Origin: an uncultured Holophagaceae bacterium
Lineage (GTDB): Bacteria; Acidobacteriota; Holophagae; Holophagales; Holophagaceae
Direction: 5' to 3'
Assembly: GCA_903857495.1 (NCBI GenBank)
Contig: CAIOFF010000070.1
Location: forward strand, 22,890-86,889
Length of the DNA stretch: 64,000 nt
The notes beneath the pieces were generated by a model. It was not told where the DNA came from, made no database searches, and saw nothing but the letters and a program-made list of their open reading frames with translations. The position numbers were made by a program, and so were the translations under genes. Below, piece by piece: positions 19,934 to 30,944 of the stretch. The stretch's first letter is position 1. The number at the start of each line of letters is the position of its first letter.

Positions 19934-20560
19934 TTAGGCCTCCTGCTTGATGACGATGTACCCACCCTTGGGGCCGGGGACGGCACCCTTGATGAGGAGC
20001 AGGTTGTTCTCGACGTCCACCTTGGCGATCTCCAGGTTGCGGACGGTCACCTGGGCGTCGCCCATGTGGCCGGGCATCCGGACGCCAGGAAAGACGCGGC
20101 TGGGATAGCTGGACTGGCCGATGGAGCCGGGAGCACGGTGGAACATGGAGCCGTGGGTCGCGCGGCCGCCGGAGAAGTGGTGCCGCTTGATGACGCCGGC
20201 GAACCCCTTGCCCTTGCTGATGCCGGTGACGTTCACCTTGGTCTTCGCCTCGAAGGCGCTGGCCAGGACACTGTCGCCGGGCTTGGATTCGTCCGTGGCA
20301 TCCACCTTGATCTCGCGCAGCACGCGGACCGGAGCGACGCCCTGCTTCTCGCAGTGGCCCTTCTCAGCCTTGGTGGCGCGTTTGCCGCCGTTGGGATCCA
20401 CGAAGCCGATCTGCACCGCCTCGTAGCCATCCTTGGCGGAGGTCTTGCGCATCACGACGACGCAGGGGCCAGCCTGGATGACAGTCACGGGGACGACCTG
20501 TCCCTGCTCATTGAAGATCTGGGTCATGCCCAGCTTCTTGCCGATGATTCCTTTTGACAT
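19934..20560 (-). CDS. rplC: Ribosomal protein uL3
   Basis: 208 residues. [20 protein letters not shown] begins the protein, and [20 protein letters not shown] with the conserved glutamine is diagnostic. Follows rpsJ by 14 bp. Confidence 0.99.
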   Translation of the reverse strand: MSKGIIGKKLGMTQIFNEQGQVVPVTVIQAGPCVVVMRKTSAKDGYEAVQIGFVDPNGGKRATKAEKGHCEKQGVAPVRVLREIKVDATDESKPGDSVLASAFEAKTKVNVTGISKGKGFAGVIKRHHFSGGRATHGSMFHRAPGSIGQSSYPSRVFPGVRMPGHMGDAQVTVRNLEIAKVDVENNLLLIKGAVPGPKGGYIVIKQEA

Positions 20561-20574
20561 GATCTCTCCCCCCT

Positions 20575-20901
20575 CTACCGGTTGCCCTGGCGACTGAAGA
20601 CCTTGATCTCCACGTCGACGCCAGCAGGCAGGTCGAGACGCATCAGCGTGTCCACGGTGTTCTGAGTGGGGTTCAGGATGTCCAGCAGGCGCTTGTGCGT
20701 GCGGATCTCGAACTGGTCCCGGCTCTTCTTGTCGACGTGGGGGCTGCGGTTGACGGTGTACTTGTTCGTGCGGGTGGGGAGGGGGATGGGCCCTGCCACC
20801 TGGGCGCCCGTGCGCTTGGCGGTGTCCACGATCTCACGGGTGCTCTGGTCGAGCAGACGGTGGTCGAAGGCACGCAGGCGGATGCGGATGTTGTCTTTCA
20901 T
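20575..20901 (-). CDS. rpsJ: Ribosomal protein uS10
   Basis: 108 residues; first gene of the S10 operon and also NusE in antitermination. [20 protein letters not shown] begins it and [19 protein letters not shown] is diagnostic. The ATG at 20901 is chosen from homology; an in-frame upstream ATG would add an unlike leader. Confidence 0.99.
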   Translation of the reverse strand: MKDNIRIRLRAFDHRLLDQSTREIVDTAKRTGAQVAGPIPLPTRTNKYTVNRSPHVDKKSRDQFEIRTHKRLLDILNPTQNTVDTLMRLDLPAGVDVEIKVFSRQGNR

Positions 20902-20984
20902 GTTCACTCCATTGGGACGGAGACCGTCCATAGACGTGGGGCGCTGACCGCCCATGTGGATCCGTCCCGGAAACAGGGACAGGG
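20902..20984 (-). promoter_or_regulatory. Structured leader of the S10 operon mRNA
   Basis: From the predicted transcription start to rpsJ the leader could form three consecutive stem-loops: 20964-20980 (GTCCC/GGGAC), 20939-20953 (GGGCG/CGCCC) and 20915-20929 (GGACGG/CCGTCC). Such a leader could be the target of autogenous control by uL4 or another r-protein. Not similar, by eye, to the E. coli S10 leader. Confidence 0.4.
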
Positions 20985-20990
20985 CTGATC

Positions 20991-21018
20991 AGCATAACAA
21001 AAGCCGCTGTAAAATCAA
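20991..21018 (-). promoter_or_regulatory. Sigma-70-type promoter of the S10 operon
   Basis: TTGATT (21013-21018) and TATGCT (20991-20996) are separated by 16 bp. The same architecture, TTGACT-N16-TAGCCT, precedes rpsL. The -35 box lies in the loop of the upstream terminator. Confidence 0.65.
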
Positions 21019-21026
21019 CGGCTTTT
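20999..21026 (-). terminator. Rho-independent terminator after fusA
   Basis: AAAAGCCG and CGGCTTTT form an 8-bp stem with a 12-nt loop, and on the minus strand the descending arm CGGCTTTTGTTAT ends T-rich. It separates the str genes from the S10 genes but overlaps the S10 promoter. Confidence 0.7.
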
Positions 21027-21180
21027 TTGGAAGAACGCACGACCTCCCGTGGGAGGAAGCGGTGGATCAGGAGGCCCGGCAACCTTGCGGTTCGGGAAAC
21101 GGCCTCACCCCGAGAGGGGCTTAGACTGCAGGTAATACAAGCGGTTGTTCGTGTTGATTGCGATGAGGGCCGGCTTTGCT

Positions 21181-21244
21181 GGACCGAATCGCAGGGGTGC
21201 GGGGGTGTGCGCGCAGCGAATGCGGAGCGTGGAACCCCCGCAGA
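21181..21244 (-). repeat. Dispersed post-stop repeat, copy 2, after fusA
   Basis: Directly after the fusA stop the minus strand reads TCTGCGGGGGTTCCACGCTC, then GCGCACACCCCCGCACCCC and CGATTCGGTCC. It shares the outer hairpin and inner order with the copies after purH and rplX, but lacks the second CGGGC/GCCCG hairpin. The remaining sequence to 21030 has no gene. Confidence 0.7.
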
Positions 21245-23353
<2,109 letters not shown>

Positions 23354-23417
23354 TGCGGCCTCCTGAAAGGATCAAATCGGAATCGGATTCGAGGGTGCTT
23401 CAAAGACCTTCGCGAGA

Positions 23418-23440
23418 GGAGCCGCCAAGCCGGCGGCTCC
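23418..23440 (-). other. Hairpin between rpsG and fusA
   Basis: GGAGCCGCC and GGCGGCTCC form a perfect 9-bp stem with a 5-nt loop inside the 105-bp rpsG-fusA gap. No T-tract follows. It may mark an mRNA processing or stability site that adjusts fusA level; purely inferred. Confidence 0.5.
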
Positions 23441-23458
23441 TCCCGGTCTTGGGTGCTG

Positions 23459-23932
<474 letters not shown>

Positions 23933-23941
23933 TCACCTCAC

Positions 23942-24340
23942 CTACTTCTTCTTGGCCGGAGCGGCACCGGCCTTGGGCCGCTTCGCACCGTACTTGGAAC
24001 GGGACTGGTTGCGGCCTGCGACGCCAGTGGCGTCCAGGGTGCCGCGCACCACGTGATAGCGAACGCCCGGCAGATCCTTCACGCGGCCGCCGCGGATGAG
24101 CACGATGCTGTGCTCCTGCAGGTTGTGGCCAACGCCTGGGATGTAGGTCGTGCACTCGATGCCGTTGGTGAGACGCACACGGGCCACCTTGCGGAGGGCC
24201 GAGTTCGGCTTCTTCGGCGTGGTGGTGAACACGCGGGTGCACACGCCACGCTTCTGCGGGCAGGCGTCGAGCGCGGGGCTCTTCGTCTTGTTCTGGAACG
24301 TTTTCCGCCCAATGCGGATCAGCTGATTGATGGTAGGCAC
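23942..24340 (-). CDS. rpsL: Ribosomal protein uS12
   Basis: 132 residues; decoding-centre protein. The start is a GTG at 24340, giving (M)[14 protein letters not shown], the universal N-terminus, with GGAGG at the right distance; ATGs further upstream would add an unlike leader and put the GGAGG inside the coding region. The [15 protein letters not shown] segment has the wild-type lysines linked to streptomycin sensitivity. The C-terminal tail is short and lysine-rich. Confidence 0.98.
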   Translation of the reverse strand: MPTINQLIRIGRKTFQNKTKSPALDACPQKRGVCTRVFTTTPKKPNSALRKVARVRLTNGIECTTYIPGVGHNLQEHSIVLIRGGRVKDLPGVRYHVVRGTLDATGVAGRNQSRSKYGAKRPKAGAAPAKKK

Positions 24341-24451
24341 ACCATCCTCCATGGAGGGCACCGGTGGATCCGGGCCTGGGCCCGAGAGGTTCCGCGGGGG
24401 GAACGTCGGACGGATGAAAACCTGCGCCGACCCACGGGGCCGGAACCATCT

Positions 24452-24479
24452 AGGCTATCGGAAAAAGCCCAGAAGTCAA
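24452..24479 (-). promoter_or_regulatory. Sigma-70-type promoter of the str operon
   Basis: TTGACT (24474-24479) and TAGCCT (24452-24457) with a 16-bp spacer lie 112 bp upstream of rpsL. No other good promoter is seen in the 165-bp gap before the FmdB-like gene. Confidence 0.65.
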
Positions 24480-24505
24480 TGCAACAACAATGAAAGTGGC
24501 AGACG

Positions 24506-24787
24506 TCACCCGGCCAGGGGGCAGCCGCAGCCACCCGCAGCGCAGCCGTGACCGCTCTTGGGGGCCTCCGCGGCCGCGGGCGAAGGCGAGGCTGAGGCCG
24601 CTGGCTCCGAGGCCGCGCCCTTGTACCAGCCCCCACCGGAGAGCGAGAACGCGGCGACGGACAGCTGGCGCTTCATGCCCTCCGCTGCCCCGCAGGCTCC
24701 GCAGGCGTGGACGACGGGCGCGGACAAGCTCTCCAGCTTCTCTTCGGGCTGGCCGCAAGCTTCGCAACGGTATTCGTAGAGGGGCAT
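24506..24787 (-). CDS. FmdB-family zinc ribbon protein
   Basis: 93 residues. [12 protein letters not shown] with a second CGACG-type knuckle (C27 or nearby, [11 protein letters not shown]) is the FmdB/CxxC_CxxC_SSSS zinc ribbon. The usual Ser-rich tail is here Ala/Ser/Pro-rich and ends in a Cys/Gly cluster ([14 protein letters not shown]). Role is unknown; FmdB was named as a putative regulator of formamidase. It is divergent from rfaE2 with a 56-bp gap and ends shortly upstream of the str promoter on the same strand. Confidence 0.85.
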   Translation of the reverse strand: MPLYEYRCEACGQPEEKLESLSAPVVHACGACGAAEGMKRQLSVAAFSLSGGGWYKGAASEPAASASPSPAAAEAPKSGHGCAAGGCGCPLAG

Positions 24788-24843
24788 GGCAGACTTCTCC
24801 TGGGAATGGTCCCCGAACCGATGATCTTACTTCCGAACCTACG

Positions 24844-25332
24844 ATGCCGTCACCGACCCTTTTCTTCCAGACCCCTGCAGCCTTCCTCGCGGCCATCCCC
24901 CGCCCGGGAACGCTGTGCTTCACCAACGGGTGCTTCGACCTCATCCACCCCGGCCACGTGCAGTATCTGGCGGACGCCCGCACCCAGGGCGACTTCCTGG
25001 TGGTGGGACTGAACAGCGATGCCTCCGTGGCGCGCCTGAAGGGACCAGGACGCCCGCTGCAGGACGAGGCTGCCCGGGCAGCCGTGCTGCTGGGACTGCG
25101 CAGCGTGGACGCCGTGGTGCGCTTTGACGAGGACACCCCCCTCGAGCTGATCCAGGCCCTCCGGCCCGATGTCCTGGTGAAGGGCGGGGACTACACCCCG
25201 GAGACCGTGGTGGGCCGGGACTTCGTCGAAGCCCAGGGCGGGCGCCTCATCCTCATCCCCTTCCTGCCGGGACACAGCACCTCCAGGATCGAAGCGCGGA
25301 TCCTCAGCGGGCGCGGCGTCACCCTGGAATAG
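24844..25332 (+). CDS. rfaE2: D-glycero-beta-D-manno-heptose 1-phosphate adenylyltransferase
   Basis: 162 residues; transfers AMP to heptose-1-phosphate for lipopolysaccharide core synthesis. [20 protein letters not shown] near residue 26 is the nucleotidyltransferase signature with HxGH written HPGH, and [20 protein letters not shown] is specific for HldE-C/RfaE2. It is the free-standing C-terminal half; the kinase half is not in the window. ATG at 24844 is the start fitting homology. Implies an outer membrane with LPS. Confidence 0.95.
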   Translation: MPSPTLFFQTPAAFLAAIPRPGTLCFTNGCFDLIHPGHVQYLADARTQGDFLVVGLNSDASVARLKGPGRPLQDEAARAAVLLGLRSVDAVVRFDEDTPLELIQALRPDVLVKGGDYTPETVVGRDFVEAQGGRLILIPFLPGHSTSRIEARILSGRGVTLE

Positions 25333-25404
25333 GGCCGGCCTGGGCGGGGACACCCATCGGTAGTCCCTTCGGTTGACGCGGGACGGCGCCGGCCTCGCTA
25401 GGCT

Positions 25405-25430
25405 GAGACTCCCCCTTCAAGGGGTGTCTC
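25405..25430 (+). other. Hairpin in the leader of the barrel gene
   Basis: GAGACTCCCC pairs with GGGGTGTCTC (one mismatch) about 15 bp before the ATG. Upstream, TTGACG at about 25373 and TAGGCT at about 25399 are 20 bp apart, too far for a normal promoter. The hairpin leaves the AGGAG site free. Confidence 0.4.
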
Positions 25431-25445
25431 AACCCAGGAGTACCT

Positions 25446-26036
25446 ATGCGCAAGATTCTCTTCCTTGCCTGTTTTTTCGCAGGCGCAGCCCTCTCGGCCC
25501 AGAGCATCACCGGCGGCCTCTACACGGGCCTCTCCCTGCCCGTGGGCGACCTGAAGGACAAATCGGACCTGGGCACCAACCAGCTCTTCGGCTCCCACGT
25601 CGGGGGTCATCTCGACTTCCAGGTGGCCCCCCGCCATGAGGTCCGGGCCCACCTGACCTTCCAGGACTTCCCGGGGTCCGGCTGGGGCGGCTTCTCCGCC
25701 TCAAAAAACGACTACAAGGCCTTCCAGGCCGGCGCCGACTGGATCTACCGCTTCGAGGGCCTGAACCGCGGCTGGTACAGCATCGCCGGAGCGAACCTGA
25801 ACCAGATCAAGAACGACTGGGAGTTCATCAACGGGGCCGGCCGGTGGACCAGCGGCAGTGACTCCCAGAGCGGCAAGCTCGGCGTGCGCGGCGGGGCCGG
25901 CTACATCTTCAACCGCACCTTCGCCCTGGAAGGGACCCTGAACCAGATCTTCGTCGACAAGAGCGGCCCCGATGGCTTCGGCTACGACACAGCCACCTGG
26001 CTCCAGGTCAGCGCTGTCTTCCGGTTCGGCAAGTAG
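25446..26036 (+). CDS. Outer-membrane beta-barrel protein
   Basis: 196 residues. A Sec signal peptide (MRKILFLACFFAGAALSA, cut after residue 18) precedes alternating amphipathic strands, such as HLDFQVAPRHEVRAHLTF, GADWIYRFEGLNRGWYSIAG and the C-terminal WLQVSAVFRFGK, with aromatic ends typical of small 8-strand barrels (OmpW/OmpA-like). An AGGAG site precedes the ATG. It is alone, between rfaE2 and a strong bidirectional terminator. Specific function unknown. Confidence 0.75.
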   Translation: MRKILFLACFFAGAALSAQSITGGLYTGLSLPVGDLKDKSDLGTNQLFGSHVGGHLDFQVAPRHEVRAHLTFQDFPGSGWGGFSASKNDYKAFQAGADWIYRFEGLNRGWYSIAGANLNQIKNDWEFINGAGRWTSGSDSQSGKLGVRGGAGYIFNRTFALEGTLNQIFVDKSGPDGFGYDTATWLQVSAVFRFGK

Positions 26037-26044
26037 CTTCAAGT

Positions 26045-26088
26045 CCTCCATGAAAACGGGCCGCAGCTGCGGCCCGTTTTCATGGAGG
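26045..26088. terminator. Perfect 22-bp palindrome, bidirectional terminator
   Basis: The two 22-nt arms are exact complements meeting at 26066/26067, with A-rich then T-rich segments (GAAAACGGGCCGCAG and its complement). It lies between the converging barrel gene and glutamine synthetase III. Confidence 0.9.
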
Positions 26089-26100
26089 TTATTGCAGCTG

Positions 26101-28260
26101 CTAGACGAGGGGAGCCAGCATCTCCCAGTACTTCGGCAGGGGCCAGAGGTCGGCGTCGCAGGCCTCTTCCAGCTGGTCGAGGACTTCGCGGAGGGCGTGC
26201 TTGGACTGGTTGACCGAGTTCCCGAAGGCCTCGGTGCGGGCGTGGAGATCCTCGAGGGCCTCAGCCGCATTCAGGGCGGCCTTCATGGCACTGAGGCGGG
26301 CCTGGGCCTCGCCAGCGAGGGTGACCTGGGCCTGTAGGGCCTGCTTCAGGGTCTCCGGCACGGTGATGCCGACGACGGCCAGCTTGGCGAGGCTCTCGGC
26401 GCGAGCGCCGAGGTCGGCCGAGATGGAGGGCAGGATCTGGGTCTCCGCCATCTCCTTCAGGACCTGGGTCTCGATGGCAATGACCTTCTGGTACTGCTCG
26501 TGCCGGATGTGGAGGCGGGACTCAAGCTCGCCCTCGGACAGGATGCCCGGCTTCGAGAAGACGGCCTTCACTGCGGGCTCCTCCCAGATGTGCAGGGCGG
26601 CCACAGTGTCCTTGGCGTGGGGCAGGCCCCGGCGCTCAGCCTCGACCTTCCACTCGTCCGAGTAGCCATTGCCCTCGAAGCGGATGGCCTTGGTCTCGAT
26701 GATGGCCTGGCGCACCACGGTCAGCACGGCCGCCTTGTGCTCCTTGCCAGCCTTGAGCTCGGCCGCCAGCTTGGTGTTGAGGTCCTCGAGGGCCTCGGCC
26801 ACGGCGGCATTGATGACCGTCAGGGGTAGGGCGATGGGCTGGCTGGAGCCCACGGCGCGGAACTCGAACTTGTTGCCCGTGAAGGCGAAGGGGCTGGTGC
26901 GGTTGCGGTCCGTGGCGTCCTTCTCGATGCGGGGCAGGTTGCCGATGCCCAGATCGATGATTCCCTGGATGGAGACGTTGGCCACGTCACCCTTCTCGAT
27001 GGAGTCCAGGATGTGGTTCAGCTGGGCGCCCAGGAAGGCGGACATGATGGCCGGGGGCGCTTCGTTGGCGCCGAGGCGGTGGTCGTTCCCGGCGCTGGCG
27101 ATGGCCGCTCGGAGCAGGCCGCCGTGGGTGTGGATGGCCTTCAGGGTGGCGCTGAGGAAGTAGAGGAACTGCAGGTTCTCCTCAGGCGTCTGGCCGGGCT
27201 CCATCAGGTTCTGGCCCTCCTCCGTAGCGATGCTCCAGTTCACGTGCTTGCCGCTGCCGTTGACGCCGGCGAAGGGCTTCTCGTGGAGCAGGATGGCCAG
27301 GCCGTGGCGCTCGCCGACGGACTTCAGGAGCTCCATCAGCAGCTGGTTGTGATCGCTGGCGAGGTTGGCGGCTTCATAGATGGGGGCGATCTCGAACTGG
27401 TTGGGGGCCACCTCGTTGTGGCGGGTCTTGGCGGGAATGCCGAGCTTGAAGCACTCCAGCTCAACCTCCTGCATGAAGCCCAGGACGCGCTCCTTGATGC
27501 TGCCGAAGTAGTGGTCCTCGAGCTCCTGGCCCTTGGGGGGCTTGGCGCCCTGGAGGGTGCGGTTGGCGAAGAGGAGGTCAGGCCGCTGCTGGGCCAGCTC
27601 CAGGTCCACCGCGAAGTATTCCTGCTCGGGTCCGCACTGGGCGACCACCGACTCCGCGCTCACGCCGAAGAACTTCAGCGCGGCCTTGGCCTGCTCGGAG
27701 ACCACGGCCATGGAGCGCAGGAGGGGCACCTTGTGATCCAGCGCCTCGCCGTGGTAGCCGATGAAGGCCGTGGGGATGCAGAGGGTCTTGCCCAGGGGCC
27801 CTTCCATGAGGAAGGCCGGACTGGCGGGATCCCAGGCTGTGTAGCCCCGGGCCTCGAAGGTGGCGCGGAGACCGCCGCTCGGGAAGGAACTGGCGTCCGG
27901 CTCGCCCTGGGTGAGCATGCCGCCGCTGAAGCGCTCGGTGACCTGGCCGGGCTCGTCCCACATGATGAAGGCGTCATGCTTCTCGGCAGTGGCGCCGGTC
28001 ATGGGGAGGAACCAGTGGGTGAAGTGCGTGCAACCCTGCTCGATGGCCCATTCCTTCATGGCGAGTGCCACGCTCTTGGCCACGTCGGGGGAAAGGGGCT
28101 CGCTGCGCTTCAGAGACTGGCGGTAGGACTTGTAGACATCCTTCTGCAGCCGCTCGCGCATGGTGCGCTCGCTGAAGGTGTTGCAGCCGAAATACTGGCT
28201 GACCTTTACCTGGTCCAACCGTGTGATGCTGGACGTATCCGGAGCCTGGGTCTTGGACAT
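26101..28260 (-). CDS. glnN: Glutamine synthetase type III
   Basis: 719 residues; ATP-dependent glutamine formation from glutamate and ammonia. Length and motifs fit GSIII, not GSI or II: QYFGCNTFSERTMRERL near residue 25, MTGATAEKHDAFI, the catalytic FGPEQEYFAVD-type stretch (CGPEQEYFAVDLE), AGVNGSGKHVNWSI and NDHRLGANEAPPAIMS. The start at 28260 (MSKTQAPD) has GGGGG upstream. Monocistronic, with the strong palindromic terminator after it. No PII site or NtrC box was seen upstream. Confidence 0.97.
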   Translation of the reverse strand: MSKTQAPDTSSITRLDQVKVSQYFGCNTFSERTMRERLQKDVYKSYRQSLKRSEPLSPDVAKSVALAMKEWAIEQGCTHFTHWFLPMTGATAEKHDAFIMWDEPGQVTERFSGGMLTQGEPDASSFPSGGLRATFEARGYTAWDPASPAFLMEGPLGKTLCIPTAFIGYHGEALDHKVPLLRSMAVVSEQAKAALKFFGVSAESVVAQCGPEQEYFAVDLELAQQRPDLLFANRTLQGAKPPKGQELEDHYFGSIKERVLGFMQEVELECFKLGIPAKTRHNEVAPNQFEIAPIYEAANLASDHNQLLMELLKSVGERHGLAILLHEKPFAGVNGSGKHVNWSIATEEGQNLMEPGQTPEENLQFLYFLSATLKAIHTHGGLLRAAIASAGNDHRLGANEAPPAIMSAFLGAQLNHILDSIEKGDVANVSIQGIIDLGIGNLPRIEKDATDRNRTSPFAFTGNKFEFRAVGSSQPIALPLTVINAAVAEALEDLNTKLAAELKAGKEHKAAVLTVVRQAIIETKAIRFEGNGYSDEWKVEAERRGLPHAKDTVAALHIWEEPAVKAVFSKPGILSEGELESRLHIRHEQYQKVIAIETQVLKEMAETQILPSISADLGARAESLAKLAVVGITVPETLKQALQAQVTLAGEAQARLSAMKAALNAAEALEDLHARTEAFGNSVNQSKHALREVLDQLEEACDADLWPLPKYWEMLAPLV

Positions 28261-28283
28261 GTTTCCCCCTTGGATGAATAAGC

Positions 28284-28568
28284 ATGAATACAACTAGACG
28301 TGGACCGATAGCCGCCCCTGGGGGGCATGCATCGGATTCCCACATCCACTTGGACCCTGTGATCCTCGACCAGGGTAGCACAGACCCGCGTGTGGCAACA
28401 GCCTTTTTGGCCTGTGACCGGGCCCTCCTCCTGCTGGAGAAGCTGCGCCAGAACCAGGCCGGATTGCCACGCCCTGCGGCCCTTGCCTGGGAAAGAGCCG
28501 CCTTCTCCGAGGTTTTTGACCACCCAGAGCCCAGTCGGCGCATCCGAAGTTTCCTGGCGAAGGGTTGA
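28284..28568 (+). CDS. Small open frame between glnN and nadA, doubtful
   Basis: A 94-codon frame starting MNTTRRGPIA with a helix-like middle (ACDRALLLLEKLRQNQAG). Codon third positions are less GC-rich than in neighbouring genes, there is no clear ribosome site, and it resembles no family known to me. It may be a real small protein, a remnant or chance. The rest of 28261-28629 is non-coding and should hold the promoters of glnN (minus) and nadA (plus). Confidence 0.25.
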   Translation: MNTTRRGPIAAPGGHASDSHIHLDPVILDQGSTDPRVATAFLACDRALLLLEKLRQNQAGLPRPAALAWERAAFSEVFDHPEPSRRIRSFLAKG

Positions 28569-28629
28569 CAACTTGTCGGGGAAACAACCCGGGCCTCCCT
28601 CCAAGCCCCAGGACCTCTAGAATGATCCC

Positions 28630-29598
28630 ATGGACCTGACCGCCCCCTACCTCCCCGACCTCGAGAGCATCCCCGCCGGCCTGGACCTGCCCGCCGAGAT
28701 CCGGCGCCTCAAGGCCGAGCGCAAGGCCGTCATCCTGGGCCACTACTACCAGGAACCCGAGATCCAGGACCTGGCCGACTTTGTGGGCGACAGCCTGCAG
28801 CTCAGCCAGCAGGCCGCCAAGACCGCTGCTGACGTGATCGCCTTCTGCGGCGTCCACTTCATGGCCGAGACCGCCAAGATCCTCAACCCCACCAAGACCG
28901 TGGTCATCCCGGACATGGATGCGGGCTGCAGCCTGGCGGACCGCTGTCCCGCAGATCACTTCGCCGAGTGGCTGAAGCAGTACCCAGATCACGATGTCGT
29001 CAGCTACATCAACTGCTCCGCGGGCGTGAAGGCCCTCAGCACCGTCATCTGCACCAGCAGCAACGCCGAGCGGGTGGTGAACAGCCTGCCGAAAGACCGC
29101 AAGCTGGTCTTCGCCCCGGACCGCCACCTGGGCAAGTGGGTCATGAAGCAGACGGGTCGGGACATGGTGCTGTTCCCGGGCTTCTGCATCGTGCACGAGC
29201 AGTTCACCGCCAAGCGCCTGGCCGCCCTCAAAGCCCAGCACCCCGAGGCCAAGCTCATCGCCCACCCTGAGTGCGACGCCACCGTCAGCCAGCTGGCGGA
29301 CTTCGTGGGCTCCACCGCGGCCCTGCTGAACTACGTCGAGAAGGACCGCGCCAAGGCCTTCATCGTCGCCACCGAGGCGGGCATCCTCCACCAGATGCGC
29401 CTGCGGCGGCCCGAGGCAGAGCTGATCCCCGCCCCCGCCGACAGTGGCTGCAACTGCAGCCTATGCCCCTACATGAAGCTCAACAGCCTGGAGAAGCTCT
29501 ACCTCTGCCTCCGGGACCTCAAGCCCGAGATCCACCTGGAGGAGTCCCTCCGGGTGCAGGCCCTGAAGCCCCTCGAGCGGATGCTGGCCCTCGGTTGA
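28630..29598 (+). CDS. nadA: Quinolinate synthase
   Basis: 322 residues; condenses iminoaspartate and dihydroxyacetone phosphate to quinolinate for NAD. Fe-S ligands C100 (DMDAGCSLAD), C186 (FPGFCIVHEQ) and C279 (CNCSLCPYMKLN) are present, as are HYYQEPEIQDLADFVGDSL near residue 38. The stop overlaps the TTG start of the class II DAHP synthase, so they are probably coupled. nadB and nadC are not in the window. Confidence 0.98.
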   Translation: MDLTAPYLPDLESIPAGLDLPAEIRRLKAERKAVILGHYYQEPEIQDLADFVGDSLQLSQQAAKTAADVIAFCGVHFMAETAKILNPTKTVVIPDMDAGCSLADRCPADHFAEWLKQYPDHDVVSYINCSAGVKALSTVICTSSNAERVVNSLPKDRKLVFAPDRHLGKWVMKQTGRDMVLFPGFCIVHEQFTAKRLAALKAQHPEAKLIAHPECDATVSQLADFVGSTAALLNYVEKDRAKAFIVATEAGILHQMRLRRPEAELIPAPADSGCNCSLCPYMKLNSLEKLYLCLRDLKPEIHLEESLRVQALKPLERMLALG

Positions 29599-30941
29599 GC
29601 GCCCCCCCCATCTCTGCACCCTGGAATCCCCACAGCTGGCAGCGCTGCCCGGCCGCGCAGCAGCCTGCCTATGACCAGCCTTCCGAGGTCGAGGGCGTGC
29701 TGGCGCGCCTGCGCCGGCTGCCACCCCTGGTGGTGCCCGGCGAGATCACGCGCCTGCGCGGGCTGCTGGCGGAGGCCGCCGCCGGTCGGCGCTTCCTGCT
29801 CCAGGGCGGTGACTGCGCCGAGCGCTTCCAGGACTGCACGCCGGAGGCCATCGAGGGCAAGCTCCGGGTCTTGCTTCAGATGTCCGTGGCCCTCACCCAC
29901 GGCGGCCGCAAGCCCGTGGTGCGCGTGGGGCGCATCGCCGGCCAGTTCGCCAAGCCCCGCAGCAAGCCCACGGAGCTGGTCCAGGGCCGGGAGCTGCCCA
30001 GCTACCGGGGCGACCTCATCAACGGCCTGGAGCCCGATCCCGACCGCCGCCGGCCCGATCCCGGCCGCATGCTGGAGGCCTACTACCACTCGGCCGCCAC
30101 CCTCAACCACCTGCGGGCCCTCACCGCCAGCGGCTTCGCGGACCTGCACCATCCCGAGCGCTGGGAGCTGCCCGGCGGGTCCGGCGAGGTGCCCGCCTAC
30201 CGGCGGACCCTGGATCAGGTGCGGGAGTCCCTGGACTTCCTGGAGGCCCTCGGCGGCGTCCAACGGGACGTGCTGGAGCGCATCGACTTCTTCACCAGCC
30301 ACGAGGCCCTGCTGCTGCCCTACGAAGAGGCCCTGACCCGCTGGGTCGGCGAGGACCGGGGCTACTGCAACCTGGGGGCCCACACCCTCTGGGTGGGGGA
30401 GCGCACCCGCCAGCTGGACGGCGCCCATCTCGAGTACCTCCGCGGCCTCCGGAACCCCCTCGGCGTGAAGGTGGGCCCCAGCGCCACCCCAGACCACCTG
30501 GTCGCCCTGCTCGACCTGCTCGATCCCGACCGCGAGCCCGGCCGCATCACCCTGATCTCCCGCTTCGGCGCCACGCGGATCCAGGCGGCCCTGCCCCCCC
30601 TGCTGGCGGCGGTCCAGGCCACGGACCACCCGGTGCTCTGGAGCTGCGATCCCATGCACGGGAACGGCGTCGAGAGCGCTTCCGGGTTCAAGACCCGGGA
30701 CTTCGCCGCCATCCTCGCGGAGCTCCGCCTGGCCTTCGAGCTCCACCGGGCCCAGGGCTCGCACCTGGGCGGCGTCCACATTGAGCTCACGGGCGAGGCC
30801 GTCACCGAGTGCACCGGCGGCACCGAGCGCCTGTCCGAGGCCGACCTCGCCAAGGCCTACGAGACCGGCTGCGATCCCCGGCTGAACGGCACCCAGAGCC
30901 TGGAGATGGCCTTCCTCATCGCCGAGATGATCCGGGGCTGA
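29595..30941 (+). CDS. Class II 3-deoxy-7-phosphoheptulonate synthase
   Basis: 448 residues; first step of the shikimate pathway. The start is a TTG at 29595 overlapping the nadA stop by 4 bp: it gives WNPHSWQRCPAAQQPAYDQP near residue 10, the conserved class II N-terminus, and the first in-frame ATG is far inside. Other landmarks are FLLQGGDCAERFQDC, RVGRIAGQFAKPRS, GVKVGPSATPDHLV, CDPMHGN and ELTGEAVTECTGG. Family is also found in plants and mycobacteria. Linked with nadA here, not with other aro genes. Confidence 0.96.
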   Translation: MSAPPISAPWNPHSWQRCPAAQQPAYDQPSEVEGVLARLRRLPPLVVPGEITRLRGLLAEAAAGRRFLLQGGDCAERFQDCTPEAIEGKLRVLLQMSVALTHGGRKPVVRVGRIAGQFAKPRSKPTELVQGRELPSYRGDLINGLEPDPDRRRPDPGRMLEAYYHSAATLNHLRALTASGFADLHHPERWELPGGSGEVPAYRRTLDQVRESLDFLEALGGVQRDVLERIDFFTSHEALLLPYEEALTRWVGEDRGYCNLGAHTLWVGERTRQLDGAHLEYLRGLRNPLGVKVGPSATPDHLVALLDLLDPDREPGRITLISRFGATRIQAALPPLLAAVQATDHPVLWSCDPMHGNGVESASGFKTRDFAAILAELRLAFELHRAQGSHLGGVHIELTGEAVTECTGGTERLSEADLAKAYETGCDPRLNGTQSLEMAFLIAEMIRG

Positions 30942-30944
30942 GCC

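Noticed and set aside
21030..21180. tRNA or tuf remnant between fusA and rpsJ
   Set aside because: A GGTTCGGGAAAC stretch looks like a T-arm, but no cloverleaf can be built, and no EF-Tu sequence remains.
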